Below, piece by piece: positions 54,800-64,000 of a DNA stretch of 64,000 nucleotides. The stretch is taken from positions 1,217,001-1,281,000 of the forward strand of contig JALDNG010000039.1 of the NCBI GenBank assembly GCA_024349245.1, written 5' to 3'. This DNA is from Neodontobutis hainanensis (lineage: Eukaryota > Chordata > Actinopteri > Gobiiformes > Odontobutidae). The notes below the pieces were generated by a model that was not told the origin of the DNA, did not search any database, and worked only from the letters and a program-made list of their open reading frames with translations. The position numbers and the translations under genes were made by a program. Within the stretch, counting starts at the first letter, position 1. Every line of letters starts with the position of its first letter.

Positions 54800-56880
54800 A
54801 AAATGGGCCACTTGACCGATCGACTTTTATATAAGGAGCTTAGAAATAAGGTTACAATGCTGTTAACAAAGGACCATAGCTAATTTTATATACATTTAAT
54901 TGAACAAGCAAAAGTTAATACTAAAAAATGTTGGCAAGCCATTGAATAAAATTACTGGACAAAAACTCCTTCAATACCAGAAAATGTCAATTAAAATAAG
55001 CAAACATCTGGAACACGATCCCCAAATAGTTGCAAATTATTTCAACAATTATTTTATAGAATCAGTGAAGGATCTTTGTAAACATCCCAATTGCACCAAT
55101 CATCAAGCATCTGCCCAAACTTTGAAAACGACTAATGAATTTAAAGTCAACAAAATTTTAGAATCATTAACAAACTCCAAAAGTAAAGATATTTGGGGAC
55201 TTGACAATAAAATTCTTAAAAAACAAAGACATTTTTATAACTCTTGTTACTTAAATGACAAATAAATCTATTGAGGAGAACATGTTCCCCTCTGCTTTTA
55301 AAAATGCAGTTGTCAAGCCAGTTTTCAAGACTGGCAACAAACATGAAGTATGCAATTATAGACCTATTAGCATACGTCCTGTTTTCTCAAAGGTCATTAA
55401 GAAAGTAATTACTGAACAGCTATCAGAACACCTAAACAATAATAATCTGCTGCATCCAATGCAATTTGGCTTTAGAAAAAAATCATACTACTAAAACAGC
55501 ATGCTGCTATTTTTTTGAAGTGGTAAAAGCTAAATTGGACGAAGGAGGGGTTTAATTGTGTTTTTGGACTTTCGTAAGGCTTCTGACACGGTCAACCACG
55601 CAGTGCTGCTTGAGAAGCTGAGCAATTACAATCTGTCTCACAAATCAAATCATATCTTAGCGTACGGTGCGTGCAAGTCAACATTAAGCTGTCTACATCA
55701 AAAGCTTGTGACTTAGGTGTTCCTCAGGGTTCTGTTTTTGTGCCACTGCTGTTTACATTCTATATTAACAATCTCCCTTCAGTGTGTGGCGAGGTAGATG
55801 TTCAAATGTATGCTGACTATACTATTATTTACAGTATTGTTCAAAATAATAGTAGTACAATGTGACAAACCAGAATTATCCAGGTATTTTGTATATTTTT
55901 TATTGTTAAGTGGCAAAAATATTACCAGTAGGTGCAGTATATTCTCAGAAAACAAACAAGACTCCATATCATTAATTTTGTTGGATTGGAACAAAGACTT
56001 GTTTACTGTGTGTTTGGGGTCATTGTCTTGTTGAAACAAACATTTCAAGGGCATCCCCTCTTCAGCATTTGCACGTCTTTATAGGTTTTTCCCTCTCCAA
56101 TCAACTTTTTAATCAAAGTATGCTGTTGTTCTGAACAATGTCTTAAACCACCCATTTTCCTCAGGCTTTCAAATGCATGTTCAACGAGTGCTGCTGGCTT
56201 CATCCTTAAATAGGGGCCACCTGATTCACACCTGTTTTTTCACTAAATTGATGGCCTCAGTGATTGAATGCCACATATCTATTTTTTTGAACACACCCCT
56301 TTGTTCATTGTACTGCTATTATTTTGAATACTGTATATCTAGATGCAATGATTGTCCCATATTTTAACTATTGTATGTCCTGTATTGTCTGAAACAAGTG
56401 AGGCAACATTAAAACCATTAAAATCACTGTATAACCAAGCTGTAAAATAATTAGATAAAAAAAACATTAAGAAATCATTATAATTTTTTTTAATGTAAAA
56501 TAATTTTGAGAATCTTATTAAGTACTCAAATGTAAAATTAATTTTTAAGATTTTTAATAACAGTGCACCTCCATCACTAAAGTGATTTGTACAGCTCTGC
56601 TCAGAACAGACTTCAAGGACAACTAGGTCCACGAGTCGAAATGACTGCAGATTACCCAAAAGAAGCTCTGCCTTTGCACAGACAGCCTTCTCATTCATAG
56701 CCGTAAATTAACAGAACAATCTCCCAGATACTCTAGCCTCTGACCTGAGACCTTTCTCAAAATGTTATAAAAGTATTATTACAATAGCAGCACTGATTAT
56801 GTTTATGGTAGTTAGTAAGGTTTAATGTTAAGTAGGGTTTTACTGTAGCTATTTTATATGTTATGTATAATGTGATTAGC
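54800..56880 (+). pseudogene. CR1/Rex1-like LINE reverse transcriptase, interrupted
   Basis: Frames read ...QIVANYFNNYFIESVKDL (54900-55265), FPSAFKNAVVKPVFKTGN..VCNYRPISIRPVFSKVIKK and QFGFRKK (55255-55494), VFLDFRKASDTVNHAVLL, then CDLGVPQGSVFVPLLFTFYINNLPS and VQMYADYT (the YADD box, second Asp replaced by Tyr). At 55830 it is cut by a 502-bp Tc1 derivative. LINE coding resumes after 56336 and ends with a FSFIA.KL..NLPDTL-like C-terminus near 56690-56735. Several stops. Confidence 0.7.
55832..56333. mobile_element. 502-bp deletion derivative of the 2138-3553 Tc1 element
   Basis: Ends CAGTATTGTTCAAAATAATAG and (inverted) CAGTATTCAAAATAATAG, flanked by TA on both sides. Internal blocks match 2138-3553 at both ends (for instance ACCAGAATTATCCAGG and GGTCATTGTCTTGTTGAAA), while about 0.9 kb of transposase is missing. 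Confidence 0.85.
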
Positions 56881-57483
56881 TAAGGATGAAGTGTGAATGC
56901 ACACCTGTGCTGGCCAAAACTATAGTGAGAGGTGAGAAAGAATGATCACTAACAAGGCCTCCTGTTGAATCTGGGCTCTGCTGGTGGCAAGGTCTCAAGG
57001 CAGACAGTCCAACAGACACTGCACACTGCTGGGTTACACGGACTCAGACCAAGAAGGACGCCACTTCTCCAGAAAAGACACACAAAACACCATCCCTACT
57101 GCCAAACATGGTGAAGGGAACATGGTGGAGGTGTTTTTTCAGCCAATGGACCTGGAAACCTAATTACAGTAAACAGCTCAATGAAAAAAAAACAATATTG
57201 CTGTAATAGCCATTAAAGGCTGGGTAAATTATTTTGGACATGCCACTTTTAGTTCAAATGTAAATAAAAGCTGAGATATTTATTTTTTCCACAACAATTC
57301 CTATTGTACATTATCTTATAAACTTCTGGAAGACGTCTGTGTAATTTCCAATCAAGAAATAACTTGATGATTTAATAAAAGTAACTTTAACTTAAAAATT
57401 ACCAGGGGTATGAATAATTTTGGACTTGACTGTATGTACTAAGTTAACTTATGGCTCAATAAAATCTTTAATCTTCTTCACAG

Positions 57484-57546
57484 TGACAGAAAACCTCAGA
57501 AGATTGCCTTTAAAGGCTCAAAGGCCTGTTAGAGGTTTAAATCCAG
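57484..57546 (+). CDS. Candidate host exon A, 63 bp
   Basis: A pyrimidine-rich acceptor (ATCTTCTTCACAG, to 57483) and consensus donor (CAG|GTAAGT, 57547) enclose 63 bp. One frame is open: xTG ACA GAA ... AAT CCA G, phase 1 in and phase 1 out. The peptide is basic (TENLRRLPLKAQRPVRGLNP). Phases match exon B. Frames beyond the donor (to 57740 and 57927) stay open, so an extended or retained form is also possible. Not recognised. Confidence 0.45.
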
Positions 57547-57552
57547 GTAAGT

Positions 57553-57930
57553 TCAGGTTTAGTTTAAGAAAACCCTTTTTGTTAAAATGGAAAAAGCCAT
57601 CTCTAAACAGAGGAGGTGGCCTCAGATTCATGTTGCCTGATATTTACAACAGTGTTTTTAATCCTAAATCAAAACAGTTTCACTCTAGAACAACAACACC
57701 TGAACGGAACAGTGTCACTAACGACTCTCCTGAGCCTTAACGACTCTCACATCAGGAGTCACTCTGCCCTTTCATGGCCAACGACTGTGAGACCAGAACA
57801 GCCTGGTCCATCAGGTTTGGTTTCAGGGGAAACTCCTCCCTCTAGAGATATAAGCTCAGCTCTCTTATCAGTTGAACTCAGAATTAATAAAGTCTCTGGA
57901 AATAGAGACATAATGTCTTCACCTTGAAAA
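57553..57930 (+). other. Open, protein-like stretch after exon A
   Basis: Exon A's frame continues to 57740 through a basic, Pro- and Ser-containing segment (LLKWKKPSLNRGGG, PDIYNSVFNP). A second frame is open to 57927 (PEQPGPSGLVSGETPPS). Together they look like one coding stretch with a single frame change near 57720, either an alternative exon 3' extension or a retropseudogene. No family recognised. Confidence 0.3.
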
Positions 57931-58139
57931 CTGAGTCCAGATGCTTTTGCTTTAATATTTTTTTCAAGATGACCTGGATGACTAAGAACCTGCACTAACC
58001 AACAACAATAAAAAAACAGAAATTAGTAGTGAGCAAGAGGAAGGTAAAAAAAAATCTGTTCATCTTATGTATTATTATTAATTTATTTGATTGGGACAGT
58101 GCATGCTAATGAACATACATGAGACACAACCACATGAAT

Positions 58140-58325
58140 GTAAACATGCCTTATTTGTTTCAACATTCTCACTCATTCATACACCAATGCTGTGTCACTA
58201 GATGAATGGAGGGTTGAGTGTCTTGCCCAAGGACACTAAGACAGTATGAACTGTGGGGAGAGCGGGAATCGAAGCGCCAACTTTTTGATTATTGGGCGAT
58301 AGCTCTACCACTGAGCTACTACACA
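58140..58325 (-). mobile_element. tRNA-derived SINE, clear tRNA head, inverted
   Basis: Minus strand: A box TAGCTCAGTGGTAGAGC, B box GCTTCGATTCCCGC, then ACAGTTCATACTGTCTTAG and GTCCTTGGGCAAGACACTC. This is the best preserved tRNA-like head of this family in the window. Confidence 0.85.
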
Positions 58326-58844
58326 CAGTGCCATTAGCCACAAGTAAAACTGATACCTGCAGATCAACAGATTATAAATGTTGACTTGCTGTTGCTCGGA
58401 AGGTGCCTGTTATGTTATGATCGTGACTTGTTATTCTATAACAAACTAAATAAAAGGTTAATGCCCTGGCAGTGCCAGCTTTGGTTTTATATTTCATTTA
58501 ATTAAAATGTTTAAGTTGAGCTTTACAAGAAATATTTGCGCTGCTCCTGTGTAAAGTGAATATTGCAGTTCAGTTATTTTTTTATGTTCATGCATTGTCA
58601 TGAACAGTTTTGTACCAGTTAAAGTCTTAATGAATTTAGACAGTTAGAATATCATTTAAAATAGTAATCATTATTATGTTATTATGTAAATTTTTGTAAT
58701 TTTTTTTTTTGTAAAAATAAAATAAAAATAATATTGTGAATGGTGAATTGTTTCATTTTACACTAATTACAAGGATTTAGGCCATAAAATGTAGACATTA
58801 ACTGTCCCACATTTGGCACATGACTTAGTATTTCTTATTTATTT

Positions 58845-59085
58845 GATGACTCAGTGGCTCAGTGGTTGAGTGGTTGTCCTTCAACCGGAAGGTTGGTGGT
58901 TCGATTCCTGGTCTCCCCACAGTTCATACAGTCGTTGTGTCCTTGGGCAAGACACTCAACCCACCTTGCCTCCAGTGGTGTTCCAGCTGTAACACTGGTA
59001 GGTGAATGGAAGATTAATGTAAAAGCGCTTTGAGTGCCTTCCAGGTGGAAAAGCGCTATATAATACCAATGCCATTTGCCGAGAC
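58845..59085 (+). mobile_element. tRNA-derived SINE
   Basis: CTCAGTGGTTGAGTGGTTGT (A-box side), GGTTCGATTCC (B box), CTTGGGCAAGACACTC, CACCTTGCCTCCAGTGG, and tail AAAGCGCTATATAATACC. Same family as 5795-6147. Confidence 0.85.
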
Positions 59086-59829
59086 TATATTGTTTCTTTT
59101 GATTTGATTAGAAAACATCTTGAGTATTTCAAAATGGTATTGATTGTGAATTTAATGTATTGGCTTCATATAGATTCATGTAAATTGTGTGTATACATTC
59201 AAGTATCTATTCAAGTATCTAGTCTGTATATTTTATTTTATTTTATGTATTTTCTTTTGTATTTTTATGCATGGTCTTCATGTTGCACAAAGCAAGTTCC
59301 TAGTTTGTGAATTTTGTTCACTGACAATGGCAATAAACGTTTTTTCTGATTCTGATAAGAACATATTCCTCAAAATATGCAAATTCTGCCCTATTCTTTA
59401 TAATGGACTCCGCCTGACGTTTTCATAAAAAATCTTAATAGTTTTGGTTTGTTTCACATTAGAACAATTATATTTGGTTCAGGTAATGTTGACATGTGTG
59501 GCTGTAATTTAAAATAGTGTTTGAGCTTCAACAGACTTCACCTACAGGGATATTAATCCAAATATTGTTTTGTTTTTTTAGGCGGAGATGTTTTGGGGGT
59601 TATTTTGCTGTTTTCCATCTTGATTTATGACTTCATAAATCATGACTTCATTTTGACTCCAGAATTATTGAAATACACCTTGTAGTTACAGAGATTTAGT
59701 CAATTTACTGTGGACATGTCCTTTTCGAGCAGACACACCAAAAAACAGGCTCAAGCTGTTTGTGAGGCAAGATATCCTATAAAAGTCCCAGGTTCATATG
59801 AGGTTTGTTTATTTATTTTTATTTTATTT

Positions 59830-60290
59830 AGTCAATGACTATCTAAATTCTAAAAACAAACAATGGGCCTTCACAAGCAAAGGAAGAGACTCAATAAAAC
59901 TGACAGATTAGACTTTCGAGTTTTAGGGTATATGATTTTAGGAACAGTGTGTTAGTATGATCTCTCAATCCTACACTGTGTACAATTCTGATGGCTTTTT
60001 CTGGAGTATGTATAATGTCTCTAAATGTCCTCCAAACTTAAGTGCAGTAACTAATATACATTTGGATGAGTAAACAATATAAGAAGGAGAGAGCTTTCTG
60101 ATTTAACACATGTCTACACCAACCCATTTTAGCAATATCTTTAGCCATTTTTGTGCAAATATTAGCTATTTGTGGTTTCCAACTAACATTGTGACATGAG
60201 GATCACACCCAGAAATATATGCTCAGAAACTCTTTCTATTCTTACGTCAATCCTCATAAATTATTAACTCTATTTGTTCCAAATATCACA
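59830..60290 (-). pseudogene. LINE reverse transcriptase thumb fragment
   Basis: The minus strand reads VSEHIFLGVIL (the LGV block), later EKAIRIVHSVGLRDHTNTLFLKSYTLKLESL. The pattern kAIRiv....yr.HT..LF....LKl.dL is the RT C-terminal region of a fish CR1/Rex-group LINE. It ends just before exon B's acceptor. Confidence 0.6.
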
Positions 60291-60319
60291 TATATTTTTT
60301 TTTGTTGTTATTATTATAG

Positions 60320-60357
60320 GTACATTGCGGAGGTTTAAGAAACACGAGACACTTCAG
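60320..60357 (+). CDS. Candidate host exon B, 38 bp
   Basis: The acceptor is TTATTATTATAG (60319). Only one frame is open: GT, then ACA TTG CGG AGG ... CTT CAG, 12 codons (TLRRFKKHETLQ). It starts in phase 1, as exon A requires, and ends in phase 0, as exon C requires. The donor CAG|GTTGGT is weak. Very small, so it rests mainly on phase agreement. Confidence 0.35.
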
Positions 60358-61140
60358 GTTGGTAGTGGCAGTTGCAGCCTGCTTACTCGTTCTTGTCGTA
60401 CACGCACATCAACAACCAGCAGAGACTGCAGCACACACAGCTGCACAATGTTTTCAGAGGCAAGAAAAAGTACAAATCTGCAAGTTTATTATTACAGTTA
60501 AACGTTATATTTACTTATTATCAGTAATAACCGCTGTAAAGTAGAACAACTGAACAAGCACAAATATTCCTTGTTTATAATTGTTAAAATTTGCGAATTA
60601 CCTACATTGACAAATACATAAATAAAGCTATATACAGTATTGACATAGACCTAGGGTGTGACGCCGGGGGAATAATGGCTAATGCTGCTAGCTTGTTATT
60701 GAACATTCAGTACATCGACCATAATAGCATTTGAAGAGTTTGTTTGCAAAAACAGATAAATGTAACTTTGAAAATCAGTGAACTAAGGCTTGTAATTTAT
60801 TCTTTGCATAGTCCTGTTTTCAAAGCCCAAATCCAAATTAGTGGTCCTAATTGGACAAAGCAACTCAAGTTTGGTTTGACTGATATGACCTTTAGCAAAT
60901 AATAAAATAAATAAAATACTGACAATTTATAAAAACAAAGTTATCTGCTTTTGCAAATGAACTCTTCATTTGTTATGACTCCTTGCACAGTTGCTGCGTT
61001 TATTCTTTCATTTAGCCTATATTGTGAACTACTCCTACTCTTACTCCAAAAGTTCTAATCATCTTTGTCAATAACTTGGCACTATTGAAGAAGCCTAAAT
61101 GTAATGTTTCTTGTTCCCTCATTTGTTTCCCCCCTCTCAG

Positions 61141-61203
61141 GACAGCTTGGAGTTTGAGAATCTTCTGGAGAAGAGCACTGCTGAGAGTAAAAAAGGTGAA
61201 TAG
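61141..61203 (+). CDS. Candidate host exon C, possibly terminal
   Basis: A strong acceptor (TTTCCCCCCTCTCAG, 61140) is followed by an open frame DSLEFENLLEKSTAESKK, acidic and helical. It either splices at AAAAAG|GTGAAT (61195) or reads two codons further to TAG (61201-61203). A further Glu/Asp-rich stretch (about 61230-61335, SEEDNEAEDGSADC) ends in TGA and may be the 3' part in another frame. Unnamed. Confidence 0.42.
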   Translation, partial: DSLEFENLLEKSTAESKKGE

Positions 61204-61339
61204 TGACTACTTTTACTCTCAGCAGTGATCTTCTAGAGTAGCAAGTAGAGGACAAGGCAGAAGAGCAGGTGTTGGCTTCATCAGTGAGGAAGACAATGAG
61301 GCAGAGGATGGCTCAGCTGACTGCTGCCAGGACTGCTGA

Positions 61340-62160
61340 GATATAGGTTTGTCATGTTGGTACTGTATATCTAGAGTACATCAACACTCCAAATTAACAC
61401 ATCTAATCAAAAAAACAGCTTTCCCTGGTGAAAAAAGATAATCCAGATAAGTATATAAGTACTCTAGATGGTTGAAAGTCACTTGCCCTTTTTTTATTGA
61501 TGTGATGGACAGGCCATACCTGGACCAGGTACACCCGGGGTCGTGATGTACCTGCCACAATTGTTGGGTAATGCCTACAGCTTTAGAAAATGTATGTTTT
61601 AGACAGGATCAAGCCGGTTGTCTCAGTAGGAGGGCCCACATGTAACCTTACTGTCTTACCTTGCTAGGCAGACGAGGAATGATATTCTTTCTCTCAATGA
61701 CAGCCAAGACCCGAGGCAGATAACAGGGAATAACGGTATTCTCCTTACCAATAATTTACTATATGGCAGTATTTGGACGTCTAGGCGCAGAGAATTGCAT
61801 TGTGATGCCAAATTGCTGTGTCTGGCGTATCCGAGAAAAACACCCTGATCCCTTTGGGATTTACGTAGGATTTAAAGAAGCCCCCTTTCAAGTCAATTGG
61901 TAAACTTGACAGCTCCAAAGTAATTATTTTACAAAAACACCTTGTGTTTGTTATCAATATTGTGCTTTTTTATTATTTTCTTATATACAAGATCATTTTT
62001 TTCAGTTTGCTGAAATATTCTAGAGAGAGTAAAATAAGAGTTAGCATGTACTGTATGTTTAATATGGCATAAAATACATACACAAATGACTGCATTTATA
62101 GACTAAAACAAGACTGGTTTGATGTTGGGATAAAAATAAATAACACAAACACATGGAAAT
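61340..62160. other. Unassigned sequence
   Basis: No frame or repeat recognised between exon C and the terminal L2 copy. Confidence 0.3.
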
Positions 62161-62169
62161 AGAACTTTC

Positions 62170-63720
62170 ATGACAATGGATATGTTGTGGCGCACTAGGT
62201 AAGAACCCAAAAGCCCTGGGCAATTTCAGGCATATATCAAACCTGCCTTTCTTGGCAAAAATCTTGGAGAAAACCATTGCCACCCAACTGACCGAGCACA
62301 TGAATAACTATGACAAGTTCCATTCACTCTAATTATATCACTGAAATTGTTACTAATAAGCTGCTCCAATTTGCTGATTATGGTTTATGTTCATTTTAAT
62401 TTTACTCAACTTCTGCCTTTGATACAATTGATCATATCATTCTGCTAAAGCACCACAAACATTATGTTGGCATTACCAACTTAGCACTATCCTGGTTTTC
62501 CTCATACCTTACAGCCCAATCATTCTCAGTAGAGTCAATTAGGTCAATTCTCATCTGCCTCGGCCCCTCTTTCCTGTGGTGTCCCACAAGGATTGATCAT
62601 CGGGCCAATACTATTTTCTATATACATGCTTCATAGCCCAGATCATACAGAAACATAACATAATTTTTCATCTATATGCAGATAATAATTAACTTTATAT
62701 CACCTTATTCAAGTTTTCAGTTGTATTTCCAAAAAATTGGATGTCACAAAATTTCTTACAGCTTAATGAATCAAAAACTGAAATAATTTTATTTGGCTCA
62801 CCGCAAGCAACTCAAACAATCCATAATTCACTTGTTAACCTGTTCCCTCTTGTATTGCCATCCGCCTGTATCCTGGAGTTCATCTTGGATTCTCAATTTG
62901 ATTTTGACGCACAGATCCCAAAGGTTGTACAATTATGCTTTTATTAAATTGCACCATAGCCAAGATCAAAAAAATTATTCTGCAAGCAGACTTTGAGAGA
63001 GTTATCCATTTAAATTTACATTTAGTCCTTTAGCAGACGCTTTTATCCAAAGCGACTTACAAGTGAGGAAAACAAAGGAAGCAATTTTAACAACACAAGG
63101 TAACAAAAAGCATAAATGCACCAAAAACTATTAAGTTAAAACCCAGCACAGTATACAGAGCTAAGGATAGGATTTTTTTTTTAAAGAAAAGAGATAGAAA
63201 TGAAGTACAATTCCGTGTTTGTCAGTCAGGTGTTGAAGGAAGAGATGTGTTTTGAGATCTGCTGAGGGGAACGGATGCCCTCGTCTTTAGTAGGCTGGAT
63301 TATTGTCTCACACTTTATACAGGTGTAAACCAGAAAGCCATCAGTTGTTTATAAATTGGTCCAACGCTCAGCTCCAAGACTCCTTACTGGCACAAAAAAA
63401 TACCAGCACATTGCCCCTCTATCCTTGCCTCTCTGCACTGGCTACTAGTCACTTTTAGAATTGAATTTAAAATATTGATACTTACTTTTAAAGCCATCCA
63501 TGGAATAGCTTCTGACTATATCTGTGAGTTATTGTCCCTGTACGTCCCTGGTCGCTCCCTCCGCACAGACTCTTCTTTCCGTGCCCCCCGACTCATTACT
63601 AGGGGTGACAGACCTTTTCAGTCCATGCTACAACACTATGGAACTCTCTGCCTGCGGAGCTCAGATCAGCTAACACTGTGATTACTTTTAAATCTAAACT
63701 AAAAACCTATCATAACTTAT
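62170..63720 (+). pseudogene. L2-type LINE reverse transcriptase, decayed
   Basis: Read in several frames: NFRHISNLPFLAKILEKTIATQLTEH, SAFDTIDHIILL, ALSWFSSYLTAQSF, WMSQNFLQLNESKTEIILFG, FSRLDYCLTLYTG, LASLHWLLVTFRIEFKILILTFKA, YVPGRSLRTDS, TRGDRPFQ. These are the RT and C-terminal landmarks of CR1/L2 LINEs. It is a different, older subfamily from the copy in BEL. A repeat of about 250 bp interrupts it at 63012-63260. Confidence 0.75.
63012..63260. repeat. Teleost dispersed repeat inside the L2 copy
   Basis: Starts ACATTTAGTCCTTTAGCAGACGC, then TTTTATCCAAAGCGACTTAC, a very common teleost repeat block. LINE coding stops at 63011 and resumes near 63265. Confidence 0.7.
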
Positions 63721-64000
63721 TTTATATCCCTCTGACTTTATTGTCCTTAGGATTGAACAATAAACCTTTATTATTAAAGTTGGTATATGAACTTAAAGAA
63801 TTAATTTAATAATTGCATAGTTTATACATTTAGAAAAGAGTTAATCTTGGTCAATTATTACTTCTCATAGCCTATGCTTGGTGTGGTTGTTTCAATTCAA
63901 TATTTTGATCCATGTCTACAAACTTACACTAAACTAAGATTTAAACTTTATATTTCTTTATTAATTATTCTTTTGTCTTTTAACTGGTGCCCCGTAACTT

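Larger units (their letters stand above)
54511..57432 (+). mobile_element. Tc1-like transposon split by a LINE
   Basis: The left end carries TCCAGAATTATTCATACCC, the right end its inverse GGGTATGAATAATTTTGGACTTGACTG followed by TA (57433). A transposase start (MAKTKELS) is at about 54765, and the middle of the gene (QTVQQTLHTAGL-like, then PTAKHGEGN) is at 56930-57130. The 54800-56880 interval is LINE sequence, itself split by a small Tc1 derivative. Confidence 0.7.

Noticed and set aside
58270..58325. Possible functional tRNA gene
   Set aside because: A and B boxes are present, but it lacks an acceptor stem and is followed by the SINE body shared with other copies.

Overview
This window is a transposon-packed stretch of a ray-finned fish chromosome, most likely a percomorph teleost. 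The evidence is the repeat mixture: L2/Maui-, RTE- and R4-type LINEs, an L1 relative, tRNA-headed SINEs with the usual teleost tail, several Tc1-like elements, hAT, PIF/Harbinger, BEL/Pao, and a vertebrate endogenous retrovirus. No species can be named. There is no bacterial-style gene layout, and almost every long open frame belongs to a mobile element.

Layout. Positions 1-1400 hold a possible minus-strand host exon coding for an RGG/WRGG-repeat segment, with a promoter-like motif cluster upstream. From 2.1 to 11 kb lie a Tc1 element with long inverted repeats, a MITE, a possible host exon, a SINE inside a hAT-like MITE, a decayed R4-type LINE ending in an (AT)n tract, and the 5' half of another Tc1 element. 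A 5.0 kb PIF/Harbinger element (11.3-16.3 kb, TTA target duplication) contains a solo retroviral LTR and a 1.47 kb hAT element with a perfect 8-bp duplication. After a 200-bp-arm hairpin and LINE scraps, an RTE LINE (from 18.5 kb, resuming at 31.3 kb) is split by a solo LTR, a repeat tail and an 11.8 kb BEL/Pao element (19,487-31,301). The BEL element's gag is itself split by a nearly full-length 4.4 kb L2 LINE.

The most notable object is a 15.8 kb endogenous retrovirus on the minus strand (33,439-49,275). It has two nearly identical LTRs of about 1.96 kb and a gag gene without a zinc knuckle. Its pol shows two tandem retropepsin-like domains (the second without the catalytic aspartate), RT, a degenerate RNase H 'tether', a second RNase H with its acidic residues, and an integrase with a GPY-type tail. 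Its envelope looks like a class I paramyxovirus-type F protein, with a furin-like site followed at once by a hydrophobic fusion peptide. This combination matches what is known of the lokiretrovirus lineage. A diverged solo LTR of the same family sits at 11.6-13.4 kb.

From 49 to 64 kb are more SINEs, a gypsy-like solo LTR, Tc1 and LINE remnants (again nested), and three short plus-strand candidate exons at 57.5, 60.3 and 61.1 kb whose splice phases agree. These may be the only surviving parts of a host gene whose introns have filled with transposons. Everything is read by eye. Element classes are well supported by motifs and target duplications, but family names and host exons need database searches.
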